From positions 1-64,000 of the forward strand of contig NZ_JACGXS010000008.1 of the NCBI RefSeq assembly GCF_014117215.1: a stretch of 64,000 nt of DNA, written 5' to 3'. The notes below the pieces were generated by a model. That model saw only the letters and a list, made by a program, of their open reading frames with translations. It did not search any database and was not told the DNA's origin. Position numbers and translations under genes: made by a program. Of the stretch, positions 1-9,484 are shown piece by piece (within the stretch, counting starts at the first letter, position 1; each line of letters begins with the position of its first letter). This DNA is from Stenotrophomonas tumulicola. GTDB lineage: Bacteria > Pseudomonadota > Gammaproteobacteria > Xanthomonadales > Xanthomonadaceae.

Positions 1-55
1 GCGCCGGGCCATGCCCGGCGGATTCCGGCCGGCGCCGAGCATGGCTCGGCGCTAC
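1..55. repeat. SMAG (GTAG) palindromic repeat pair, left edge cut by window
   Basis: Two facing palindromes: GCGCCGGGCCATGCCCGGCG, then GCCGAGCATGGCTCGGC ending in GCTAC. The GTA that should precede base 1 lies outside the window. Facing pairs of this kind are typical of Stenotrophomonas SMAG elements. This pair is part of a 136-bp tandem duplication with bases 137-240. Confidence 0.8.
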
Positions 56-66
56 CGGAGCACGGG

Positions 67-104
67 TCAGAAGTCGGCGCGGATGCCCAGGGTGACGCGG
101 CGCC
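67..104 (-). pseudogene. Fragment duplicating the 3' end of the adjacent TonB-dependent receptor gene
   Basis: Read on the minus strand these 38 bases encode RRVTLGIRADF followed by a stop, identical to the last residues of the receptor gene that ends at 203. The copy sits exactly 136 bp from the original (base n here matches base n+136). Upstream of 104 the similarity stops, so only the terminal codons were copied, together with the SMAG pair next to them. It cannot be expressed as a protein. Confidence 0.8.
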
Positions 105-133
105 TGGTGCACGATCCCTGGGACGTTGGACCT

Positions 134-191
134 GTAGCGCCGGGCCATGCCCGGCGGATTCCGGCCGTCGCCGAGCATGGCTCGGCGCTAC
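134..191. repeat. SMAG (GTAG) palindromic repeat pair
   Basis: GTAGCGCCGGGCCATGCCCG faces GCCGAGCATGGCTCGGCGC-TAC, giving a dimer just downstream of the receptor stop codon. Comparing bases 1-104 with 137-240 by eye gives four mismatches, so this is the second unit of a recent duplication. It may also act as the receptor's transcription stop. Confidence 0.8.
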
Positions 192-202
192 CGGGGTACG
201 GA

Positions 203-3019
203 TCAGAAGTCGGCGCGGATGCCCAGGGTGACGCGGCGCCCGGAGAACTCGTACTGCGTCGGGAAGGACTTGTCGATGGTGTAGCCCGAGGTCTCTTCGT
301 CGAACACGTTGATTGCGTCCAGGCTGAGCTTCCAGGTGTCGTTCAGGCGGAAGCCGATCGACGCATCGGTCTGGCCGTAGGCATCGCGGTACACCGGGTA
401 CATGTTGAGATGGATGTACTCGACGTACTTGTCCTTGTAGTTGTAGGACACGCGTGCGTCGAAGCGATCATTCTCGTAGTACAGGGTGAAGTTGTAGGCC
501 TTCTCCGCCAGCCCTTCGGGCGGGGTCGGGATATCCAGGTCCGAGGCGCCGGTCAGCGAGTTGTCCAGCTGGGTGTAGTTGGCATTGATGCCCCAGCCTT
601 CCAGCGCCGGATGCAGCATCGACAGCGGCAGCTGGGCAACCAGCTCCACGCCGGTGACCTTGTAGGAGCCATCGGCATTGACCGGCTGGTAGACCTCGAA
701 GTCGTAGTAGCCGTCCAGCGATCCGTTGGCGTTGAGCTTTTCCACGTTTGGCACGATGCCGGTCAGTTCCTGCCGCACCACGCCGTCGATCTTCTTGGAG
801 AAGTAGGACGCGGCCAACAGTCCGCCATTGTCGAGGTACTTCTCAAGGCCGATCTCCCACTGCCTGGCGGTGGTCGGCTTCAAGGCGGGGTTGCCGTCCA
901 TGAAACGGAAGCTGCTCCAGCTCACCGTGCGCCGATAGGCGATGTCGGTCAGCGACGGACGCATGAGCGTTTCCGATGCCGCCGCGCGCAGCACCAGGCC
1001 GTCAGCCACCTCGGCGGTCATGTTGAAGCTGGGCAGCAGGTCGCTGTAGTCGCCGCTGCTGGAGATCGGCGTGGGCGTGTAGCCACTGCTGCCATCGGCA
1101 TTCTGCACCGGGTGGAAGCCAGCCGAATCGACCTTGGTATCGATGGAGCGCACGCCCAGGTTGGCGTATACCGGCACGCTGCCGATGTCGACGTAGAAGT
1201 CGGCCATGGCGTACAGGGCGAGCGTCTTCTCGTCCACCTGGTAGAACTGGCCATCGTCCAGCGGGGTTTCGAAACCGGGATAGCGGAAGGTGCGGCGCGC
1301 GTAGCTGTTGGACACCTGCTGCCAGTCCAGGTTGCTTGGCCTGTAGCTGCCACCGGGGACGATATCGCTGATCCAGCCGGGGTTGCTGTCGGCCAGCGTG
1401 CGGGTGTTCACCCAGTCGACGCTGCCGGCTCCGGGGCCCTGGATCTTGGTGTTGCCGAACTCGCGCTCCTTCGACTTGTCGGTATACCGTGCACCGAACT
1501 TGACGCTGGTCAGCGCCGGCAGGAAGGCCAGCTCCAGCGACTTGCGGAAATCCAGCTGTGCGGCGTACTTGTCGTCCTTCACCCGCTCGATCTCGGTCTC
1601 GTAGGCCTCGAACAGGTACTGGTCGGCGGAGTTGTACATGTCGAATCCGTTCGACGCGGCGCTGGCCAGCGTCTCACCGCCATTGGCGGTCCAGCGGGTG
1701 CGCGACGGTGCGTAGGCCACGTGCTTGAGGTTGGCGTAGTCCGAATCGCGACGTGCGCCGGAGTAACCGACCAGTGCGTCGATCTCCCAGCCGCCCACGC
1801 TCCAGTCCAGCTTGCTGCTGAACTGGCGGTAGTCGGTGTTGGCGAACCGCTCCTTGCTGAGGATCTCGTGCTGGGTGGCGGTGTAGGACACATCGCGCAG
1901 CACCACCATGCCGTACTTCGACAGCGTGTCCGCGTCGTAGCCATGGATGGTGTCCAGCGTGCTGATGCTGGATGCGGAGTAAGCGGCGGCATCGTATTCG
2001 TCTTCGTGCGTGTCGTAGCCGCCGAACATCGCATCGAAACTGAGCGAGAAGGTATCGCTGGGCTTGAACTGCAGCGACGCGGTGGCGCCCCACTGGTCCT
2101 GCTCGTTGAGATAGATGCGGTCGCCAACCTTGTCCTGGAAGATGATGCGGTTGGTTTCGTCCTTGTCCATGCGGTCGTTGACGATGATGCCGGCATCGCG
2201 TGCCAGCACCGCGGCGGCCTGCGATGACCGCGTACCCGAGGCTTCAAGGAAGCGCCCCATCGGGCGGAAGTTGATGCCCGAATTGGAATCGGTACGGTTG
2301 GTTCGCTTGGCCTTGGAAAAAGAGACCAGGCCGCCCCAGTCGCCCCAGGTGTCGCTGGCCAGGAACGAGATCTTCGGGTCGTTCTTGCCGTTGATCGAGT
2401 TGTTCGCCACCTCGGCGGAGGCACTGAACTTCGGCTCGTTGTAGTCGAAGGGTTTGGCGGTCTCGATGTACACCGAACCGGCGATGCCGCCTTCTTCGTC
2501 GGCGGCGGTCGGTGACTTCTGCACGGTGACGTTCTGCACCACGTCCGAGGCGAAGATATCGAACTGCACATCCCGTCCGCCACTGCCCGAGGCGGTGGAC
2601 AGGTTGTTGATCGAGACGTGGGTGAACTCGGCGGGCAGGCCGCGTACGCTGACCTTGCTGCCCAGTCCCTTGTTGCGTTCGATGGTCACGCCGGGCATGC
2701 GCTGCAGGGCTTCGGCCAGGTTCTGGTCGGGGAAGTCCGCCACGTCGGTGGCGACGATGGAATCGGAAAAGCCGATGTTGCTGCGCTTGAGGTCGACCGC
2801 GCGTTCCAGGCTCCTGGCATAGCTGCCGGTGACGCTGACGGTGTCCAGCTGCTGCATCGCCGCTGCTGCATCGCCGCCGGCCGCCGCCGGCACGGCGTCG
2901 TCAGCCAGCGCCTGGATGGGCAGGGCGGCGGCGCCACCGATCAACACCGCACGCACGGCGCGGGACAAAAGCTTTGCATGGGGGGCGCGGATCGGCGCCT
3001 CCCGGAAGGTGTTGCGCAT
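203..3019 (-). CDS. TonB-dependent receptor, Xanthomonas/Caulobacter type
   Basis: Outer-membrane TonB-dependent transporter of about 938 residues; the substrate cannot be read from sequence. A signal peptide (hydrophobic AVRAVLIGGAAALPIQALA, then DD) is followed by a plug domain with TonB-box-like VSVTGSY and the group's hallmark ADFPDQNLAEALQRMPGV. The C terminus ends in aromatic F (IRADF), as expected for a beta-barrel. The start at 3019 is preferred over an ATG 19 codons upstream because GGGGAA lies 6 bases before it and the signal peptide begins there. It is a single gene with no obvious operon partner. The 3' end is duplicated at 67-104. Its TBDR family is often linked to plant carbohydrate uptake, but this copy lies 7 kb from the uronate genes. 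Confidence 0.93.
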   Translation of the reverse strand: MRNTFREAPIRAPHAKLLSRAVRAVLIGGAAALPIQALADDAVPAAAGGDAAAAMQQLDTVSVTGSYARSLERAVDLKRSNIGFSDSIVATDVADFPDQNLAEALQRMPGVTIERNKGLGSKVSVRGLPAEFTHVSINNLSTASGSGGRDVQFDIFASDVVQNVTVQKSPTAADEEGGIAGSVYIETAKPFDYNEPKFSASAEVANNSINGKNDPKISFLASDTWGDWGGLVSFSKAKRTNRTDSNSGINFRPMGRFLEASGTRSSQAAAVLARDAGIIVNDRMDKDETNRIIFQDKVGDRIYLNEQDQWGATASLQFKPSDTFSLSFDAMFGGYDTHEDEYDAAAYSASSISTLDTIHGYDADTLSKYGMVVLRDVSYTATQHEILSKERFANTDYRQFSSKLDWSVGGWEIDALVGYSGARRDSDYANLKHVAYAPSRTRWTANGGETLASAASNGFDMYNSADQYLFEAYETEIERVKDDKYAAQLDFRKSLELAFLPALTSVKFGARYTDKSKEREFGNTKIQGPGAGSVDWVNTRTLADSNPGWISDIVPGGSYRPSNLDWQQVSNSYARRTFRYPGFETPLDDGQFYQVDEKTLALYAMADFYVDIGSVPVYANLGVRSIDTKVDSAGFHPVQNADGSSGYTPTPISSSGDYSDLLPSFNMTAEVADGLVLRAAASETLMRPSLTDIAYRRTVSWSSFRFMDGNPALKPTTARQWEIGLEKYLDNGGLLAASYFSKKIDGVVRQELTGIVPNVEKLNANGSLDGYYDFEVYQPVNADGSYKVTGVELVAQLPLSMLHPALEGWGINANYTQLDNSLTGASDLDIPTPPEGLAEKAYNFTLYYENDRFDARVSYNYKDKYVEYIHLNMYPVYRDAYGQTDASIGFRLNDTWKLSLDAINVFDEETSGYTIDKSFPTQYEFSGRRVTLGIRADF

Positions 3020-3132
3020 CGGATGTTCCCCATTGCCCTGTGAGTGCGTGCCGCGCGCCAATGCGCGGATGCGCACCTGGCCCTTGCACGGCCGTGCCGG
3101 TAACCGGCCGCACAGAGACTAGGGGGGAATTG

Positions 3133-3528
3133 TTAAGGGGATGTTGCGGTGCGCGGGCGACGTGCGCCGATCCACAGGCCGATGCCCAACTGCAATGGCA
3201 GCGAGATGATCAGCAACAGCACGAACCAGCGCGGGAAGTCATTGCCCATGTCCCACGCGGCCCACAACGATGCAGCGGTGATCAGCAGCCAGACCGTCGC
3301 CGCATGGCTGCGCGGCCAGCACGGTGCGTAGTACGCCGCAAAGCCGATCGCCGCGATACCGCCGAGCACGGTGAAGGCAAGGTCGAAGCCCAATTGCACG
3401 GCGCCATTGCCATGCAGGCCGAGCAAGGGTGGCAGCCAGCTGGCCACGGTGGTGACCAGGGCCAGTGACAGCAGCGCCCCGGCCAACGCGAGCAGGGAAA
3501 GCAGGAGGGTCTTGAGGGCGGGCATCAT
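3133..3528 (-). CDS. Small integral membrane protein of unknown function
   Basis: About 131 residues with four hydrophobic segments (near residues 5-27, 40-58, 68-85 and 97-117) and a basic C-terminal tail (GARRPRTATSP), so an inner-membrane protein is likely. I do not recognise the family. It is the last gene of the aldehyde/alcohol dehydrogenase operon, 29 bases after the DUF779 gene, but the linkage may be only positional. Two adjacent ATGs (3528 and 3525) are possible starts; neither has a strong Shine-Dalgarno sequence. Confidence 0.7.
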   Translation of the reverse strand: MMPALKTLLLSLLALAGALLSLALVTTVASWLPPLLGLHGNGAVQLGFDLAFTVLGGIAAIGFAAYYAPCWPRSHAATVWLLITAASLWAAWDMGNDFPRWFVLLLIISLPLQLGIGLWIGARRPRTATSP

Positions 3529-3557
3529 GCGCCCATTGTAGAGGGCCTGGGCAGCCC

Positions 3558-3935
3558 TCACGCCTTGCCGGCCGCCTGCAGGGCGGCGAACTCTTCATCG
3601 CTGAACAGCCGTGAGCGCAGCAGGAAGCGGACGTTCTCGCCATTCTCCAGCGAGAACATGCCGCCGCGTCCGGGCACGACGTCGATGATCAGCTGGGTGT
3701 GCTTCCAGTACTCGAACTGCGACGGATTGATGTAGAACGGCGCCTGGCCGATCTCGCCGAGCAGCACATCGCGGTCGCCGACGATGAAATCGCCCTGCGC
3801 GAAGCACATCGGCGAAGACCCATCGCAGCAACCACCGGACTGATGGAACAGCAGTGGCCCGTGGCGCATGCGCAGTTTCTCGATCAGCTGCAGGGCCGCC
3901 AGGGTGGCCATTACCTGGACAGGGAGAGGAGGCAT
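3558..3935 (-). CDS. DUF779 family protein
   Basis: 125 residues. The conserved DUF779 core is visible: RHGPLLFHQSGGCCDGSSPM near residues 24-43, a later region QFEYWKHTQLIIDVVPGRGG, and a C-terminal SRLF...EEF. The GGCCDG cysteine pair suggests metal or redox chemistry, but no reaction is established. DUF779 genes are commonly found next to aldehyde and alcohol dehydrogenase genes, as here (74 bases after adhP), so a role in aldehyde detoxification or maturation of the dehydrogenases is inferred. Start chosen at the ATG with TGGAG about 8 bases upstream; a much longer open frame upstream only overlaps adhP. Confidence 0.88.
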   Translation of the reverse strand: MPPLPVQVMATLAALQLIEKLRMRHGPLLFHQSGGCCDGSSPMCFAQGDFIVGDRDVLLGEIGQAPFYINPSQFEYWKHTQLIIDVVPGRGGMFSLENGENVRFLLRSRLFSDEEFAALQAAGKA

Positions 3936-4009
3936 CGGCGGCTCCAGCAAAGTGGCATGGCCGCCGGTCCGCGGGAGAGGAGACCGGAGCGGCGGCCATG
4001 CGCGGTGGG

Positions 4010-5038
4010 TCAGGCGGCGAAGTCCAGCACGACGCGGCCTTCGATCTTGCCGGCATGCATGCGCGCGAACACGTCGTTGACGTTTTCCAGCGTGTCGGTG
4101 CTGACCGTCGCGGCGACCTTGCCTTCGGCGGCAAAGCGAAGGGATTCCTGCAGGTCCAGACGGGTGCCCACGATCGAGCCGCGCACCGTCACGCCATTGA
4201 GCACCATGCCGAAGATGTCCAGCGGGAAGTTGCCCGGCGGCAGGCCGTTCAGGGCTACCGTACCGCCGCGGCGGACCATGCCCAGTGCCTGCTCGAACGC
4301 CTTTGGCGAAACCGCAGTGACCAGGGCGCCATGGGCCCCGCCGATCTCTTTCTTCAGGAACGCGGCGGGATCGGTGGTCGATGCGTTGACCGTCACCGTG
4401 GCGCCGAGGCGCTCGGCCAGCCGCAACTTGCCATCGTCCACGTCCACCGCTGCCACGTTCAGCCCCATCGCCTTGGCGTACTGCACCGCCATGTGGCCCA
4501 GTCCACCCACGCCGGAGACCACCACCCAATCGCCCGGCCGGGTGTCGGTGACCTTCAGTCCCTTGTACACGGTGACACCGGCGCAGAGGATCGGTGCGAT
4601 CTCGACGAAGCCCACTTCCTTGGGCAACAGGCCGACATAGTTGGCATCGGCCAGCGCGTACTCGGCGAAACCGCCGTTGACCGAATAGCCGGTATTGCGC
4701 TGCGACTCGCACAGCGTCTCCCAACCCCCCAGGCAGTGTTCGCAGTGGCTGCATGCCGAATACAGCCAGGGGATGCCGACCCTGTCGCCTTCCTTGACAT
4801 GGCTGACCCCTGCGCCGACGGCGATGACGTGGCCCACGCCCTCATGGCCGGGAATGAACGGTGGGTTCGGTTTGACCGGCCAGTCACCCTCGGCGGCGTG
4901 CAGATCGGTATGGCAGACGCCGCAGGCTTCGATCTTGACCAGGATCTCGCCCGCCCCCGGGCGCGGCACGGCGACTTCTTCGATGACCAATGGCTTGCCG
5001 AATTCACGGACGACGGCAGCTTTCATGGTGGATTGCAT
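4010..5038 (-). CDS. adhP: Zinc-dependent alcohol dehydrogenase, AdhP type
   Basis: 342-residue medium-chain dehydrogenase interconverting primary alcohols and aldehydes with NAD. Visible features are the catalytic zinc site [15 protein letters not shown] (residues 38-52), GHEGVGHV (about 65-72), the structural-zinc cysteines in [15 protein letters not shown] (about 96-110), and the nucleotide-binding [17 protein letters not shown]. Overall layout and length match E. coli AdhP. The start has GGAG 8 bases upstream; a second ATG four codons in is possible. It lies 72 bases downstream of the aldehyde dehydrogenase on the same strand, so the pair can oxidise an alcohol to the acid. Expression probably follows the sigma-54-like promoter upstream of the first gene. 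Confidence 0.95.
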   Translation of the reverse strand: MQSTMKAAVVREFGKPLVIEEVAVPRPGAGEILVKIEACGVCHTDLHAAEGDWPVKPNPPFIPGHEGVGHVIAVGAGVSHVKEGDRVGIPWLYSACSHCEHCLGGWETLCESQRNTGYSVNGGFAEYALADANYVGLLPKEVGFVEIAPILCAGVTVYKGLKVTDTRPGDWVVVSGVGGLGHMAVQYAKAMGLNVAAVDVDDGKLRLAERLGATVTVNASTTDPAAFLKKEIGGAHGALVTAVSPKAFEQALGMVRRGGTVALNGLPPGNFPLDIFGMVLNGVTVRGSIVGTRLDLQESLRFAAEGKVAATVSTDTLENVNDVFARMHAGKIEGRVVLDFAA

Positions 5039-5110
5039 GCGTGGATCTCCGTAGTGCGTTGGAAGACAGGGTGGCGCCGGCAGCGCGCCGGCGCCTTGAT
5101 CGCGATCAAC

Positions 5111-6640
<1,530 letters not shown>

Positions 6641-6667
6641 GGCTTGCTCCAGTCAATGGCCCGGATC

Positions 6668-6682
6668 GCCCGGGATGTGCCA
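6668..6682 (-). promoter_or_regulatory. Putative sigma-54 promoter of the aldehyde dehydrogenase operon
   Basis: On the minus strand the sequence is TGGCAC, five bases, then GGGC. It keeps the essential GG at -24 and GC at -12 with the correct 10-base spacing of TGGCAC-N5-TTGC promoters, though the -12 box is GGGC rather than TTGC. Transcription would begin near 6657, leaving a short leader with TGGAGC before the ATG at 6640. The divergent gene encodes a sigma-54 activator, which supports the call. Confidence 0.55.
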
Positions 6683-6846
6683 TGACAGCGCAAGGACGAT
6701 GCCAACTCCGCGCATGCTGCGCCGCGTCATGTGCTGCGGCGTTGTTGCAACGGAGACATCCAGTGAGGATTGCCGCAGTGCGTCAGGGCCGGTGATTGCG
6801 CGGTAACGCGCGCTGTGCTGTTAATCGGAACAGAGCCCGCTACAAC

Positions 6847-6863
6847 TGTCGCAGATTGCGACA
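6847..6863. promoter_or_regulatory. Perfect palindrome, probable activator binding site
   Basis: TGTCGCA-GAT-TGCGACA, a perfect 7-3-7 inverted repeat immediately before the activator gene's Shine-Dalgarno and about 190 bases upstream of the predicted sigma-54 start site on the other strand. That position and symmetry suit an upstream activating site for the Fis-type DNA-binding domain of the divergent activator, and also autoregulation. A weaker relative, TGCCGCA-G-TGCGTCA, lies at 6771-6785 with different spacing. Confidence 0.55.
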
Positions 6864-6876
6864 CTGGAGACTGTCG

Positions 6877-8745
6877 ATGTCCCCACAAGCCACCCCCGAA
6901 CGCCTCGGCAGCGCGCGCTTGGCCTTCTTTGAACGCGGAGCAGCGCCGGTGGGCGCGATTCCTGACGCGATCCTGCACTCGTGGCAACGTTGCCAGCGGC
7001 ATGGCTTGGCAGTGCACGCGCAACCCCACGTGGAACCGATAGCCGCGTCACGGCTGCGCGAGCTGCGGCAGCGACGCGAGCGCCTGTGGACGCTGGCCCG
7101 CCCGGAAATGGACGGCCTGGCGGCGGGGCTGGCAAGCAGCGGCGGCATCGTGCTGCTGACCGACGAAGATGGCTGGGTGCTGGATGCGGAAGGCAGCACC
7201 GGTTTCCTGGACCGCGCCGGCCGGGTGGCCCTGATGCCGGGAGTACGCTGGGACGAACACACCGTGGGTACCAATGCCATCGGCACGGCGATCGTGGAGG
7301 GGCGCGCCTTGCAGGTCCGTGGCGGTGAACACTACTTTGCCCCGCACGGCATCCTGACCTGCTCGGCCACGCCGATCTTCGATCCCCATGGCCAGCGCAT
7401 CGGCGTGCTGGATATCTCCGGCGACGCGCGGCAGCCACACCTGCACGCACTGGCGTTGGGCAGGCAGGTGGTGGACCAGATCGAGCACCGCGCGTTCGAA
7501 CGCGGCCTTGAGGGCTGTGAGCTGGTGCGCCTGCACCACCAGCCGGCGCTGCTGGGCAGCGCGCGCGAGGGCGTGCTGGGCTTCCGCAACGGGCGCATGG
7601 TGGCGGCCAACCGCGCAGCGCTGGCACTGTTCGGCCTGGAGCGGCATGACATCGGCCAGGCTACCTACGAAGCCCTGTTCGACCAGCCGCTGTCGCGCCT
7701 GCACGACGACGGCATGTTGCAGGACCGGCAAGGGCGCGTGCTGCATGGCCACGTCCAGGCGCAGGCCGTCCAGGCCCGCGCGCGCCGTCCGGCAATGGAC
7801 GCGGCACCGCCGGTTCCGGTTACCGCAGCCTCGGGGACGCCGACCCTGGCCTTCGACCCCGGCGCGGAACAGCGGCTGTCGCAGGCGCTGCGCGTATTGC
7901 ACGCGGGCTTGCCGGTGCTGGTCCAGGGCGAGACCGGAACCGGCAAGGAAGTGTTCGCACGCGAACTTCACCGTCGCTGCGTCCGCGCGCAGCGCCCGTT
8001 CGTGGCAGTGAACTGTGCGGCACTTCCGGAAGGCCTGATCGAATCGGAGTTGTTCGGCTACGAGGAAGGGGCTTTCACCGGTGCACGCCGGCAAGGCAGC
8101 CAGGGCTTGCTGCGGCAGGCGCAGGGCGGGGTGCTGTTCCTCGATGAGATCGGCGACATGCCGCTGTCGTTGCAACCGCGCCTGCTGCGCGTGCTGCAGG
8201 AGCGCGAGCTCTCGCCACTGGGCGGCGGCAAACCGGTGAAGCTGGACTTCGCCCTGGTATGTGCCAGCCATCGCGACCTGTCGCTGGCAATGGCCGCCGG
8301 CGGTTTCCGCGCGGACCTGTTCTATCGGATCGCCGACCACGTGGTGGTGCTGCCGCCGCTGCGTGAGCTGGCTGCTGACCGCAGGTCCCTGGTACTGACG
8401 CTGTGGCAGCCGCTGGCGCAGGGACGACAGCTGTCCACGCAGGCGCTGGAGCTGCTGGCTGGCTACGATTGGCCCGGCAACCTGCGCCAGCTGCAGGCCT
8501 GCCTGCGCACCCTGGCCGCGCTGAGCGACCCGGGCGGGCGGGTTGACGTGGAGCAGTTGCCTGCACAACTGCGCGAGGGGAACGTTGCTGCCCGGCCGCC
8601 GTCTGCCGCCTGCCGGTCCATGGATGCGATCACCGAACAGGCCATGCGCGATTCACTGGACGCCTGTGCAGGCAACGTCAGTGCTGCAGCCAAGCGGCTG
8701 GGCATCAGCCGCAGCACGCTGTATCGGCGGTTGGGCAAGCACTAG
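6877..8745 (+). CDS. Sigma-54-dependent transcriptional activator, AcoR-like
   Basis: 622-residue bacterial enhancer-binding protein. An N-terminal GAF-type sensor region contains IVLLTDEDGWVLDAEG and the AcoR-typical WDEHTVGTNAIGTAI. The central AAA+ domain has Walker A GETGTGKE (near residue 350), the sigma-54 contact loop GAFTGA, and LFLDEIGDMPL as Walker B. A C-terminal Fis-type helix-turn-helix reads AAKRLGISRSTLYRRL. The start is the ATG 6 bases after ACTGGAGA; a longer upstream frame would swallow the palindrome. It is divergent from the aldehyde/alcohol dehydrogenase operon, which it very likely activates in response to an alcohol, aldehyde or related ligand; the ligand is not evident. 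Confidence 0.93.
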   Translation: MSPQATPERLGSARLAFFERGAAPVGAIPDAILHSWQRCQRHGLAVHAQPHVEPIAASRLRELRQRRERLWTLARPEMDGLAAGLASSGGIVLLTDEDGWVLDAEGSTGFLDRAGRVALMPGVRWDEHTVGTNAIGTAIVEGRALQVRGGEHYFAPHGILTCSATPIFDPHGQRIGVLDISGDARQPHLHALALGRQVVDQIEHRAFERGLEGCELVRLHHQPALLGSAREGVLGFRNGRMVAANRAALALFGLERHDIGQATYEALFDQPLSRLHDDGMLQDRQGRVLHGHVQAQAVQARARRPAMDAAPPVPVTAASGTPTLAFDPGAEQRLSQALRVLHAGLPVLVQGETGTGKEVFARELHRRCVRAQRPFVAVNCAALPEGLIESELFGYEEGAFTGARRQGSQGLLRQAQGGVLFLDEIGDMPLSLQPRLLRVLQERELSPLGGGKPVKLDFALVCASHRDLSLAMAAGGFRADLFYRIADHVVVLPPLRELAADRRSLVLTLWQPLAQGRQLSTQALELLAGYDWPGNLRQLQACLRTLAALSDPGGRVDVEQLPAQLREGNVAARPPSAACRSMDAITEQAMRDSLDACAGNVSAAAKRLGISRSTLYRRLGKH

Positions 8746-8831
8746 CGCCGGTGCATGGGCGTACAGCGGCGCGGCGGGTCCAGGACCCGTTGCTCCCGTC
8801 CTGGACATGGCCGCATGGACCAGCCTGCCGC

Positions 8832-8854
8832 GCAGGCTGTTTCGTTCAGCCTGC
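8832..8854 (-). terminator. Hairpin spanning the eda stop codon
   Basis: GCAGGCTG-N7-CAGCCTGC, an 8-bp perfect stem. On the minus strand the left arm holds the last codons of eda and the first bases of its stop (GCA GGC TGA). It probably terminates the kdgK-eda transcript. No long U run follows. Confidence 0.55.
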
Positions 8855-9484
8855 CAGCACCGACGCGGCGCGGGCCAGTTCTTCGATGGCCGCCCAGTCG
8901 CGGCTCTGCAGCAGCGCTGCGGTGGTCAGCCACGAGCCGCCCACGCACAGCACGTTGGGCAGGTGCAGGAACTGCGGTGCGGTCTGTGCACTGATGCCGC
9001 CGGTCGGACAGAAACGCACGTCGGCGAACGGACCGGCCCAGGCCGACAGCAGCGGCGCGCCGCCCGCCTGCACGGCCGGGAAGAACTTGAAGGTATCCAG
9101 GCCCTGCTCCAGGCCGTGCATCAGTTCGGAAGACGTGGCCACGCCCGGCAGGAACGGCAGGTCGACATCGCGTGCGGCCGCATACAACCGATCGGTCGCA
9201 CCCGGGGATACGGCAAAACGGCCGCCAGCGTCCTTCACCTGCTGCATCTGCGCGGCAGTCAGTACCGTGCCGGCACCGATCACGGCATCCGGCACCGCTT
9301 CGGCCATCGCCCTGATTGCTTCCATCGCGCGAGGCGTGCGCAGGGTCACTTCCACCACCGGCAGGCCACCGCGGAACAATGCCTGTGCCACCTGCACGGC
9401 ATCATCCACGTCGTCAGGGGTGAACACCGGAATCACCGGTGCAAGTTTCAGTACCGCGCGTACGCGCGGATCAGCGCCGGACAT
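8846..9484 (-). CDS. eda: 2-dehydro-3-deoxy-phosphogluconate (KDPG) aldolase
   Basis: 212-residue class I aldolase splitting KDPG into pyruvate and glyceraldehyde-3-phosphate, the last step of uronate and Entner-Doudoroff catabolism. Visible are VVEVTLRT with the catalytic Glu, GAGTVL, the SPGAT and FLPGVATSSE loops, the Schiff-base lysine in GLDTFKFFPA, and the phosphate-binding PTGGIS. Length is typical. Its start overlaps the 3' end of kdgK by 14 bases, so the two are translated together and form kdgK-eda, transcribed away from the TBDR at 10777. Confidence 0.96.
   Translation of the reverse strand: MSGADPRVRAVLKLAPVIPVFTPDDVDDAVQVAQALFRGGLPVVEVTLRTPRAMEAIRAMAEAVPDAVIGAGTVLTAAQMQQVKDAGGRFAVSPGATDRLYAAARDVDLPFLPGVATSSELMHGLEQGLDTFKFFPAVQAGGAPLLSAWAGPFADVRFCPTGGISAQTAPQFLHLPNVLCVGGSWLTTAALLQSRDWAAIEELARAASVLAG

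Noticed and set aside
11-2227. A 738-codon plus-strand frame opposite the first TonB receptor
   Set aside because: Composition is of the shadow type (HRVHVEMDVL, VVVGHACVEA) and the minus-strand frame carries receptor motifs throughout.
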